From an uncultured Bacillota bacterium (GTDB lineage: Bacteria > Bacillota > JAAYKD01), in NCBI GenBank assembly GCA_937897315.1, contig CALCNS010000109.1:1-22163 (forward strand): DNA of 22,163 bases, in the 5' to 3' direction. Shown here piece after piece: positions 1-8,606 of this stretch (the first letter of the stretch is position 1; the number at the start of each line of letters is the position of its first letter). Made by a program: the position numbers and the translations under genes. Below the pieces are notes generated by a model. That model was not told the DNA's origin and did not search any database. It saw only the letters and a program-made list of their open reading frames with translations.

Positions 1-482
1 TAGAAGGCAACAGCTAAATAAGCATAGGTAACACTCATGACACCATAGAACAGAGGTCCGAAATCATCGGCATATAGGGTGAATCGACTATAGAACATAA
101 AGTGCCAAGGGTTACTCCACACGAGCAAAAAACTGATCATTCCGGGCAAAAGCAGCCAGAAGATTCTCCTGCGCGACGGTAAGCGATGAAACCGATAGAC
201 CATGGCAAACAACAATACCAAAGGACCTAAGAAAGAAGAAGCAAAATACTGAAGTACCACAAAAAACCACCGTAGATCCAAGGTAGAAGCAACGGTCTTG
301 CCGATTTTAGCCAACATCCATAAAGCCAAAGAACCTTGAGCCAACAAATAACAAGACAACAATGCACCCTTTTTCGCTTTGTGAGAAATAAACCAATTGA
401 AACCAAAGGAAACCAACAATGAGAACAAGTGCCAGGCTTCAATGATAAAAACCTCGTCTGCTAATTTGGCGGATACTTGCAT
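1..482 (-). CDS. 7TM sensor N-terminus (histidine kinase or cyclase type), partial
   Basis: Reading the minus strand from an ATG at 482 gives 160 residues with no stop before the window edge, so the C-terminal output domain is missing. The visible part is almost all membrane segments, at about residues 17-33, 41-58, 72-96, 106-122 and 144-160. It carries sequence typical of the 'histidine kinase N-terminal 7TM' family: RWFFVVLQYFASSFLGPL near 71-88, WSNPWHFMFYS at 122-132 and GPLFYG at 142-147. Members of that family sit in the membrane and feed a signal to a histidine kinase, GGDEF or HD-GYP domain. Given the three GGDEF-HD-GYP genes downstream, a cyclic-di-GMP output is possible but unseen. 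An AAGGA about 9 nt before the ATG and a good promoter at 504-532 support this start. The gene diverges from the coiled-coil and giant-protein pair. Confidence 0.75.
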   Translation of the reverse strand, partial: MQVSAKLADEVFIIEAWHLFSLLVSFGFNWFISHKAKKGALLSCYLLAQGSLALWMLAKIGKTVASTLDLRWFFVVLQYFASSFLGPLVLLFAMVYRFHRLPSRRRIFWLLLPGMISFLLVWSNPWHFMFYSRFTLYADDFGPLFYGVMSVTYAYLAVAF

Positions 483-503
483 GATGTCACATCCTTCGCC
501 ATG

Positions 504-532
504 ATTCTACTCATTGGGACCAAAAAAGTCAA
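504..532 (-). promoter_or_regulatory. Sigma-A type promoter for the 7TM sensor gene
   Basis: On the minus strand there is a -35 TTGACT (plus 527-532), a 17-bp spacer and a -10 TAGAAT (plus 504-509). Transcription would start near 497, giving a leader of about 15 nt that holds only the ribosome binding site before the ATG at 482. The match and spacing are good; function is inferred. Confidence 0.6.
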
Positions 533-536
533 TCAA

Positions 537-554
537 AAATGACAATTGTCATTT
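537..554. promoter_or_regulatory. 18-bp perfect palindrome, candidate operator
   Basis: AAATGACAATTGTCATTT is a perfect 18-bp palindrome in the gap between two divergent genes. It begins 4 bp upstream of the -35 box of the minus-strand sensor promoter and 79 bp before the start of the plus-strand coiled-coil gene. The position suits an activator or repressor site acting on either direction. The TGACA/TGTCA half-sites do not let me name the regulator. I see no convincing plus-strand promoter, although the right half contains TTGTCA, which could double as a -35 box. Confidence 0.5.
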
Positions 555-632
555 CGATTTGGCGGATTCTCACTGTCCCCTCTCCATGGATGCATGTTAC
601 ACTGGAAAAAAATACAGGAGAAGAGGGATACT

Positions 633-872
633 ATGGAAGAGCATTTCATCCAAGAACTCTTTGATTTAGGAGAAATCATTGCCAAGCTGGAAGAACGCAG
701 CGTGCGCTTATATGAAAGATTGGGAAGAGAGAGTTACTTACATCGGGAATCTGATGCCGCTTTGACACGATTGGAACTACAATATGTGCAAAGCGAGTTG
801 CAAAAGCAAAAGAAGCGACTGGAAGGATTTCATTTTCCAGGAGCATCGGACAACAAGGAGGAACGCTCATGA
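633..872 (+). CDS. Small coiled-coil protein, coupled to the giant secreted protein
   Basis: This encodes 79 residues, mostly charged helix with heptad-like spacing (about residues 5-65, rich in Leu, Glu, Arg and Lys), with no signal peptide and no membrane segment. The ATG at 633 is preferred over an upstream in-frame ATG at 546 because it follows a purine-rich GGAGAAGAGGG at 618-628, and because the upstream extension overlaps the palindrome and looks non-coding. Its TGA overlaps the ATG of the next gene (ATGA at 869-872), and the ribosome binding site AAGGAGG for the next gene lies inside its last codons, so the two are probably translationally coupled. I do not recognise the family. It could be a cytosolic partner or regulator of the giant protein's production, but that is inferred from the coupling only. 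Confidence 0.7.
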   Translation: MEEHFIQELFDLGEIIAKLEERSVRLYERLGRESYLHRESDAALTRLELQYVQSELQKQKKRLEGFHFPGASDNKEERS

Positions 873-3800
873 GACAATCCAAGACACGAATTCTTTGTTT
901 TATTTTACTATTTGTCTCTATGATGATGCAGGTTTCTACACCGATTTCTGCGCAATCGCTACTGGGTAACGCGCAAGTCCATCGATTGGAATGGACCAGA
1001 CACCTTGCCGAAGAGGGGGAGGACTCTTTTACTCTGGATGCTGTACATATAGAGAAAGGGGAAAGCCAGCAAGCGATGGGTTTCCTCACGGCGCAACTCA
1101 ATGGGAAAATGATAGGGTTGCATCCTTTGGCTTTACCCGATGCAGCAGGAATGTATCGCATCGGCGACATCGCTTGGACGTTACAAGGCGACCCACAACT
1201 CTATAAGATTAAGGTAATCTTGCTGCAAAATCTGCAAGGCTTATTACCCATGAATCGGATGTATCAGCTTGGCGAACGCTCTGCCCCGGAAATCGTGACC
1301 ATCGCTCCAGATCAAGGCAGCTTTGGCACATCTGTCTTATTGACAGGACAGGGTTTTGCCAGCACTCCGGAGCGAAATATTGTACGGTTCATCCAAGCGG
1401 ATGGCACAAAACTGTCTGCCTCGGTGGTTTCGGTAGGGAGCAATTACCTAGAGGTGCTGGCTCCGGTGCTCAATGCCGGCATTCATCAGGTTGAAGTCGA
1501 GGTCGAGGGGCGTATAAGTAATCAGAAGAGCTTCAACGCCGAAGCCCTTCCAGCAGCTCAAGGAAATGAAACACGACAACTCATGCAGGTTACACAATCG
1601 TTGTTGACCACTGCCGAGGAGGTGTCCGATACACTACAGGTGGCGAGTTTACCACTTGCTCTACAGAGTCAAATGGTACAGTTGTTGGGAGAAGCAGAAC
1701 AACAAATGAATCATGCTCAGACCGAGCTGATGCAATATTCCCCTGAAGCCCAAGAACTAATCAATCGTATGCTACAAAGTAGTGGAGTGCCAGAGCAGAT
1801 CGCTCCCTTGAATAAAGATCCCGTGGGACTCTTGGCAGAAACAGGTCAAGATTATACGATTGGAGACCGTTTGGAGAAAGTTGACCAAATCACAAACGAC
1901 GTGCGTAATGCCAGAGACAAGATTCGCAGTCTCGACCGAAATCTGAAAATAATGGAAGCATCACTCACTGTAGGCGGCATTGCCGGATTAGTTTTTGGAG
2001 GTTCGGGAAGCGGTGCTATTGCCTTGGCTGCCGAAATTGAAAGCTTTCGTCAAGCTATCATTCAACCGATACTGCTTAGTTTACGAGCCATTTATACAGT
2101 ACTCAGCTGTAGCACCAGCAGTGCAGTTGCAGGGTCGTTGCGCTTTGAGTATGTGGATGATGTTCACATCGAGCAATACTTTGGCCATGCTCAAGAACCA
2201 GCACTTCCCGAGTGGCAGAATGAATCTTTGCTAAGCAGCTTGAGCAACGTGTTTGTGGGTATAGAAGAACTGCAATATCTGCACGATGACGTACTGCACT
2301 TGCTGCAGCAACCCTATGGAAGCACAAGCGAGACCATGCCCGAAGGCTTTAGCACCGATATGCTACGTGCGTTGCAGCAGATTTCTTTATATGAGGACAA
2401 CTGGAGACGATTAACACAACAAGCGGATCAGACTTTTTTGCCCGGTGAAACCTTAAGAAATAATGCCGGTGAGATAGAAGTGTTAATGAAGCAGTATCGC
2501 AGAATCGTCAACCAAATCCGTTCGGCGGGAGATAAGATGTTGCAGGATTTGATGTATGCGCAAATCAATCCGCAAATGAGTTTTGATCACGATTGGTACC
2601 AAAGTATGAAGTATGCTATTGGGGATTTGCTGCGAGAAGCCAACAGCCTAAACAGTGTACTAAATGCATTGATTTCTGAATTTCACGAACCGGAACAACT
2701 GAACTTTGAAGAAGAATCGCCCGCTTATGCGGGATTTATCGATACGCCAGGAATCTTATTGGCAGGCCAATCCTACATAGCACGAGGAAACATGGACTTT
2801 AATGTCGGTTTGGACGAAACCAGAGGTCTCGACAACATGTTAGACGGCATTGGTACTAGTTTTATTGTCGATTTAGTGGGTGGATTGGTGGATCTGGAGT
2901 TGGAACTGGAAAACGTTGATGTACGACTCTCGGCGGTATCGTCAGATGAGAGTGTGTTGCGAACCGAATGGAGCGACAGCATCGGGTTGCGCTTGATTCC
3001 ACTCAAACCAGGCTTGGTGACCGTAACGATTGTTCCAAACATTCGCCTCGTTAGGGAAGGAAAGATAAAAGCAGAGTATATCTCGGTGAGTAAACCTTTC
3101 CGTGTTATCTCTGCCAATCAGATAGCAGAGGAGTATTCGGTCAATGCTCCATTGGGCCCAAACTTGGAACATGTGACAGATGAAGCGGGGTTGGAAACTC
3201 GCCAAGTTTATTTGGGAGAGACTCTACATGTACAGGGACTGGGTTTTGCTTCTTCGAGTCAGTACATGAACGTGTATACCGCAGGAGTTCCGGGGATTCA
3301 TATAGATGGTTTGTTACCTGACTTTCTCTATAAAGGTGTGGGTAGTGAACAGCAACGCCGAGAAGAACTTTGCATGGAAGTGCCGGACACCTTGTCCGGG
3401 CAGCTAAGAGTGGCAGTGCACTTAAAGCAAGCCATGGAAGGCGGAGCGCCTATCGATCGTTCAGCGGGATTATCCAATGGAATAGACCTGCAAGTTTTGG
3501 CCCCCGTCATCGACTTTATGCCGCCGAATCTCATCGATGGCGAAAGTTATCCAGTTTTAGGTCGTGGCTTCTCGCATACTCCATGGATGAACAAGATTAT
3601 ATTCGATGACTTTGAAGCAACGAATCCCCAAAGCCAGTCACAATACTACGCAATTGTTGAACCAAGTCTGGAAGAACCATTTACTCAACCCAAAGAATAC
3701 AATGAAGTCACCGCCGAAAATCACCCGTTATTACACGTGTTGCACGAACGCCTTACTTTTTTGGCAGACGGACAAACCTCCAGTTCACTGAACAACCGTA

Positions 3801-6800
3801 TCAAGGTGCTAGAGCAGGAAGATATGAGTGACATAGCCGGTGGTAGTTTGGTGCAAAGCTGGGGATCCGAAATTGTATTTTCGCAAAATGGCATCACCTC
3901 AATGCGACCACTATTGGCCGAGGATGAAACCAGCGGCTTACGCATGGCTGCTTGGGTTGCTCTAAACGAACGTGGCGCAGCTCAGTGGATTGCTGCTGAA
4001 ATCTATGCGAACGGGAATATGGCTACACCTCAGCACATCGCCTCCAATTTAGGTTCCATGGAGACCGCACCCGATAAAGGTTGTTTAGTCGCTTATCGTA
4101 ACCGGTTTTACTTCGTATACACCGGTCGTGATGGAGAGTTAGATCGATTGTATTGCAGTATTTATGATGGAGGAAGTTGGTCGATACCCGTCCCTTTGAC
4201 GGGAGGAATGAGTTCCGCTTTGAAGCCGGTCGCCTGGGTAGGTGATTGGCAAGACGACAATCAGGCTGAGTTGTTTTTGGCGTACATTGCTGACGATGGC
4301 ATGGTCGGCCAAACCATTACGGCGTGGTACACCTTACCTTCATCCGGAGCTCAATTACTAGATCAAGTGGTTTTGTCGGCTAACAGCATATCGCGCCCGG
4401 CATTAACCAAACATGAAAATGGTTTTTACGTGGCATATCAGGGGATTCATTTAAGACAGAGTGATCTCTACCTGTGCCATGTGCAAATCTCTGCAAATTC
4501 AACATCCTTGCTCCCGGCTGCATCTTTGAGACTAAGTCGCAACAGTGGCGAAGCACAAGCCGAGAATCCTTCCATCGTCATTGGTCGACACCCGGTCAGT
4601 GCGGCTGAGCAAGTTGTGGTAGTGTGGGAGAACTCTGCACCTGCCTCTGGAACCATGAACCAGCGTGAGGAGGTGTATTTGGCGACTGTAACCGGGGGAG
4701 TCGTCAACGAACCGGTGAATCTAACCCATTCTGAAGGTCATTCGCAAAGTCCCACCTTAGCACTGGGTAAAGATGGTAGCATTGCTCTCCTGTTTTTAGA
4801 GATCACACCTGCGGGGATATCGGAGAATCAGACCCTGGGCTATACGTCGCAAGTCTGGTTTACTCGTTCTTTCGATGGAGGAACTCATTTCCAAAGACCC
4901 TATTACCCGCTAACCAGTCGTATTCAAGGCGTGCGATTGGGTCATCCTGCTTTGCTTAACCGCGGTGATGGCAAGGTCAACATGACATGGCAAGCCGGCG
5001 ATCAATTGTTTTGGCGAAGTAGCGGTGAAACAATCATCCCACCGAGCGAATATCCGGCGAATCTACTTACTCCTCGCAAACAAACCTTTGGGTATTCTAA
5101 TGACGAAACAGGTGTTCGTTTGCTGAATGGAGCAGGAGAGCCCTTGCGTAGAATAACAACTGCTACGGGGTGGATGCAAGCATACCCTAGTGAGATGTTG
5201 CGTCTAGCTGTTTCTCCTTCGGGTCGTTATGTAGCATTGCCAGGATATTGGCTTCAAATATCCGAAGCGGACGGCTCACATCCGTTGGACATTGCTCTAC
5301 CGCATGACATAGAAGAAGAAATGCCCAAACACATTGCTTGGGGATTGGATGAAAAGGAACTTCGCGTATCGTATGTGGAATTTGGCATCAACAACGCGCA
5401 ACCTCTAGGAACATGGCAACGGGAAGCGGTGGAAGGCGAGGTGGCTCGTTCTTACGGTTTTTCATGGGATCGTCAGGAACGCTACATTCTGCAAAGAGAA
5501 TGGTTGGACAGCATACCCACTCTGCACCGGGACTTTTATGTGGTCGATAGTGTAAGTGGAGAAGAGAGGTATGTAACATCGCTACCGAATCGTTTGTTGG
5601 CAATATCTCCTGATGGAACCGCAGTGCTCTTACACGATAGTCAAGGTGCTGGTAGAAATCGGGATGGCTTGGTCCTGCGACAACTCGGAGGAGCCTCAGT
5701 GGTATTGTATGAAGGAATTCCTGAAGCAGCAGCGTTTTCATTTAATGGTCGATATATTGCTGCTGTTATGCGACAAACCGGACAACAGGCCGTTTTAAAA
5801 GTCTGGGATCTCCATAGTGGAACCTGCTGGGATTTGGCACTTCTGGTGGATAACATCGAACGGCTTTCGTTTAGTCCCGATAACAATCGAGTTTTCTGGC
5901 AGACCACACAAGCAACCTGGCATACACAAACAGCAGGCGGTGACTCGCAAGTCGCGAAAACATTTATACAGAATTTTGTTACAGTGGGCCAGGCGAGTGA
6001 AACCATGCACGTTTCTGCCGCAGCCAGTGTGTGGAAAAATCGTGCAGGAAGCGAGATAGGCGTCACGCTGCGTCAGACACCTACAGCAGATGTCACGGTT
6101 CAAGTGGTGGTCCCAATGGGGTTGGTTGCATTGCCACAAAGCGTTTCGTTTGCTGCCGGAGAAGCGCCGATTGCGAGAAAAGTTGGTATCTATGCTCAAG
6201 ATTCGATGCCAGCAGGACTGAGCACCATTGCTTTACGACTACATTCCGCAGATTTACGATTTGAAGGAGTGGAGCAACATGTATCAGTAATCACATCGGA
6301 AGCCGCGCCATTCACATCCGGTTTGGGCTACAGCGCTGCCGATTATGGCGATTTGGCTGTCTATCCGATTTTGCATAATTGGAACAGACAGGTACCGATT
6401 GCAGCTGCTGATTGGGAACAACCGTTGTGGCAGGTCAACCCCAGCTTCAATGATGTGAAGGTGTTGCAGGCCGGAAATGGTGTCACACTGATGTATGGAC
6501 GCGATTACATGTACCATGTACATGCGTATAGCAAAACGGGGCAATTGCTCTGGGAAACCGATGGGAAGTCCCCTTTGCTACAGGGCGAAGACGCGGTTTT
6601 CTTACGTGGAGACAATATGTTAATCCGAAAGGATTTACTCACTGGGGAAGAGCACCCTCTGATTTTATATCGAGCAGATGGCACAGAGTGGAGATTCTGG
6701 ACGAGTGACTTGTTCTATGCCGATACGCAGGGGAACATGTACGCTCTGGCTCAACGTATGTGGGGTGAGACATTCTTGCACGTATTGCGAATCGAGCCAA

Positions 6801-8479
6801 ACGGACGAGTGAGCGATCATCTTATCGACGAGGCACAGTATTGGCAAGGCGACATTCCGGTAGTGACTCAAGATGGCAAGCTTCTTGTTGCGCACAATCA
6901 TACCATTGATGTGATGCGTTTGGACGATTTTTCGGTGGAGCAGACGCTGTATGGGGTGGACCATTTGTTGTCAGCAGCCATGTTGGATTTTGTTTCACCA
7001 CAATATTCAATCTTCTATGTCATGAACGATCAGGGTACCTCCACATTGCTGACCGCTATGTCCACCAAGAATGCATCGCCACTGTGGCAACGAGTTTTAG
7101 CGGGAACATGGAACCAAGTGGGACAACCGGTTCTACATCCACAAGGTATGATGATGTTGCCTGTGGGATCGTCGATGCTGGCATTGGGGAGCCAAGACGG
7201 CAAAGTGCTATGGCAACAGGATTTTGAGGAAGAAATATCGGGAGCACCGGTCCTGGATGCCAGAGGTGATATATATGTAACAGTCGGTGATGACCTACTG
7301 CGCTTGTCAGGAGAAGGAGTGCTACTACAACGCAAGAGCTTTGGCGAAGGAGGGCGCTTCGCAGTGAATACTTGCATTGGCCATGCGGGCCAAGTGATCT
7401 TTGGTGGAGGTATGACTGCAGACCAAACGAGGTATCCGATTTATGCATGGGGTGTAACCTTGGAAGAACCCTTGGTCAGCGATGTAGTACTAGCCGATTC
7501 TTTGCTGCGCGTTCGCGAAGACGAAGGGGAATTGCGTGTACGGTTGCTGGATCAATCCTCAGGTGAGAAAGGTGGCTTTGAAGTGGAGGCGCAGCTGTTA
7601 CCTCTCACGGCAATACAGGGTACGGATTATCAGCTCAATTACAAAAACAGCACCGGACGAGTTGCATTCGCCGAGGGTGCAGAGGAAGCGTGGCTGTATA
7701 TTGATATATTCGATGGGTACGATGTACAATCGAGCCGAGATTTTTTAGTGAAGATCGTAGGTGTGACGGGTGAAAAGACCTTTACCAGCAATGTGACTAC
7801 GGTGCTGGTGGAAGATGTCAGTGTGGCACCGGAGCAGCGTTCCCGCGTAGGTTGGGGGGTAGGAGAAATGCTATATAAAGAAGGAGAAAGTGGCAACATG
7901 GTGCTGAAACGTTCTCCAAACAGCATAGGAACCTTGCCGGAGTTGGAGGTGCGGTTGCAAATCGGGAGCCCGGGAAGTTATTTCGCCTATACCGAGGCAC
8001 TACAAGGGGTGGATTATTCCGCACAATGGACTCCCGACAGCGCTGGGCGGGTGACGATTTTGTTTGCCGAAGGGCAGAGCGAGGTTATCATACCATGGCA
8101 GGCATTCATGCGGGAAGGGATGCAAGGGCTACGCAAATGGGACGTACGAGTATGGATGAACTCTGCAGTAGACCCCGACTTTTCTATGCCGCAGACCTAT
8201 GTCAGCGAGCTCAAATTATATGTGGCAGAGGGAGACTTTGCGGTTCCGGAACCGAGAATCAAGCAGGTAGGCGAGACAGAGTGGAAGGTTTCCAATATAC
8301 TATATGGTGGATGGTTCGAAGTAGAGACCTCCGATGGCACTGTTTTGCAGCACACGAACGGATACCTTCAGTCGCTCGATGGGGAATACTCGGTGTATGA
8401 TTTACCCGCCGGTAATCCACTAATCTTGCGTTCCGGCTTCGCCAACCAATCTACCACTCTGACATTTAACACACCCTAA
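869..8479 (+). CDS. Giant secreted multidomain protein (IPT/TIG, propellers, Calx-beta-like)
   Basis: This encodes 2536 residues. Residues 1-28 form a Sec signal peptide: basic MRQSKTR, a hydrophobic core, then ISA before the likely cut. In order: an IPT/TIG-like beta-sandwich (about 139-224); a long helical region (about 235-615) interrupted by a hydrophobic glycine-rich stretch near 365-390; a beta-rich, Ig-like part (about 618-751); two more TIG-like repeats (from about 760 and 878, each with an LGxGF or GRGF turn); a sialidase-like propeller region (about 998-1391) with one Asp-box-like SFDGGTHF near 1333; a WD40/TolB-like propeller (about 1441-1695, with SPSGRY and SPDNN turns); a Calx-beta-like domain (about 1698-1812); a PQQ-like propeller (about 1821-2204, with GKVLWQQ and PLWQR blades); two Calx-beta-like domains (about 2203-2318, with GTDY, and 2329-2458, with GVDY); and a short beta-rich tail. 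There is no LPXTG anchor, S-layer or cell-wall-binding repeat at the C-terminus, so it is released or held by other means. Adhesion or matrix function is likely from the domains; the ligand is unknown. Domain borders are estimates by eye. Confidence 0.85.
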   Translation: MRQSKTRILCFILLFVSMMMQVSTPISAQSLLGNAQVHRLEWTRHLAEEGEDSFTLDAVHIEKGESQQAMGFLTAQLNGKMIGLHPLALPDAAGMYRIGDIAWTLQGDPQLYKIKVILLQNLQGLLPMNRMYQLGERSAPEIVTIAPDQGSFGTSVLLTGQGFASTPERNIVRFIQADGTKLSASVVSVGSNYLEVLAPVLNAGIHQVEVEVEGRISNQKSFNAEALPAAQGNETRQLMQVTQSLLTTAEEVSDTLQVASLPLALQSQMVQLLGEAEQQMNHAQTELMQYSPEAQELINRMLQSSGVPEQIAPLNKDPVGLLAETGQDYTIGDRLEKVDQITNDVRNARDKIRSLDRNLKIMEASLTVGGIAGLVFGGSGSGAIALAAEIESFRQAIIQPILLSLRAIYTVLSCSTSSAVAGSLRFEYVDDVHIEQYFGHAQEPALPEWQNESLLSSLSNVFVGIEELQYLHDDVLHLLQQPYGSTSETMPEGFSTDMLRALQQISLYEDNWRRLTQQADQTFLPGETLRNNAGEIEVLMKQYRRIVNQIRSAGDKMLQDLMYAQINPQMSFDHDWYQSMKYAIGDLLREANSLNSVLNALISEFHEPEQLNFEEESPAYAGFIDTPGILLAGQSYIARGNMDFNVGLDETRGLDNMLDGIGTSFIVDLVGGLVDLELELENVDVRLSAVSSDESVLRTEWSDSIGLRLIPLKPGLVTVTIVPNIRLVREGKIKAEYISVSKPFRVISANQIAEEYSVNAPLGPNLEHVTDEAGLETRQVYLGETLHVQGLGFASSSQYMNVYTAGVPGIHIDGLLPDFLYKGVGSEQQRREELCMEVPDTLSGQLRVAVHLKQAMEGGAPIDRSAGLSNGIDLQVLAPVIDFMPPNLIDGESYPVLGRGFSHTPWMNKIIFDDFEATNPQSQSQYYAIVEPSLEEPFTQPKEYNEVTAENHPLLHVLHERLTFLADGQTSSSLNNRIKVLEQEDMSDIAGGSLVQSWGSEIVFSQNGITSMRPLLAEDETSGLRMAAWVALNERGAAQWIAAEIYANGNMATPQHIASNLGSMETAPDKGCLVAYRNRFYFVYTGRDGELDRLYCSIYDGGSWSIPVPLTGGMSSALKPVAWVGDWQDDNQAELFLAYIADDGMVGQTITAWYTLPSSGAQLLDQVVLSANSISRPALTKHENGFYVAYQGIHLRQSDLYLCHVQISANSTSLLPAASLRLSRNSGEAQAENPSIVIGRHPVSAAEQVVVVWENSAPASGTMNQREEVYLATVTGGVVNEPVNLTHSEGHSQSPTLALGKDGSIALLFLEITPAGISENQTLGYTSQVWFTRSFDGGTHFQRPYYPLTSRIQGVRLGHPALLNRGDGKVNMTWQAGDQLFWRSSGETIIPPSEYPANLLTPRKQTFGYSNDETGVRLLNGAGEPLRRITTATGWMQAYPSEMLRLAVSPSGRYVALPGYWLQISEADGSHPLDIALPHDIEEEMPKHIAWGLDEKELRVSYVEFGINNAQPLGTWQREAVEGEVARSYGFSWDRQERYILQREWLDSIPTLHRDFYVVDSVSGEERYVTSLPNRLLAISPDGTAVLLHDSQGAGRNRDGLVLRQLGGASVVLYEGIPEAAAFSFNGRYIAAVMRQTGQQAVLKVWDLHSGTCWDLALLVDNIERLSFSPDNNRVFWQTTQATWHTQTAGGDSQVAKTFIQNFVTVGQASETMHVSAAASVWKNRAGSEIGVTLRQTPTADVTVQVVVPMGLVALPQSVSFAAGEAPIARKVGIYAQDSMPAGLSTIALRLHSADLRFEGVEQHVSVITSEAAPFTSGLGYSAADYGDLAVYPILHNWNRQVPIAAADWEQPLWQVNPSFNDVKVLQAGNGVTLMYGRDYMYHVHAYSKTGQLLWETDGKSPLLQGEDAVFLRGDNMLIRKDLLTGEEHPLILYRADGTEWRFWTSDLFYADTQGNMYALAQRMWGETFLHVLRIEPNGRVSDHLIDEAQYWQGDIPVVTQDGKLLVAHNHTIDVMRLDDFSVEQTLYGVDHLLSAAMLDFVSPQYSIFYVMNDQGTSTLLTAMSTKNASPLWQRVLAGTWNQVGQPVLHPQGMMMLPVGSSMLALGSQDGKVLWQQDFEEEISGAPVLDARGDIYVTVGDDLLRLSGEGVLLQRKSFGEGGRFAVNTCIGHAGQVIFGGGMTADQTRYPIYAWGVTLEEPLVSDVVLADSLLRVREDEGELRVRLLDQSSGEKGGFEVEAQLLPLTAIQGTDYQLNYKNSTGRVAFAEGAEEAWLYIDIFDGYDVQSSRDFLVKIVGVTGEKTFTSNVTTVLVEDVSVAPEQRSRVGWGVGEMLYKEGESGNMVLKRSPNSIGTLPELEVRLQIGSPGSYFAYTEALQGVDYSAQWTPDSAGRVTILFAEGQSEVIIPWQAFMREGMQGLRKWDVRVWMNSAVDPDFSMPQTYVSELKLYVAEGDFAVPEPRIKQVGETEWKVSNILYGGWFEVETSDGTVLQHTNGYLQSLDGEYSVYDLPAGNPLILRSGFANQSTTLTFNTP

Positions 8480-8606
8480 TGAATGACTAGTAAGGGAACG
8501 AGGGATTTCATTTCGAATGAGGGGTTCAATTTTGTAAAATAAAAGGATAATGTCGACATAAAACGAAATAATTGGTATTCAACAAATTTTGTGCGGAGGT
8601 GACAAT

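Noticed and set aside
676..1170. Open frame of 164 codons on the minus strand
   Set aside because: Antisense to the well-supported coiled-coil gene and to the signal peptide of the giant protein, with no ribosome binding site.
869..8479. Cell-wall anchor (LPXTG) or lipoprotein lipobox in the giant protein
   Set aside because: The C-terminus ends FANQSTTLTFNTP with no sorting motif, hydrophobic tail or basic end, and the only early cysteine (Cys10) is inside the hydrophobic core without a lipobox.
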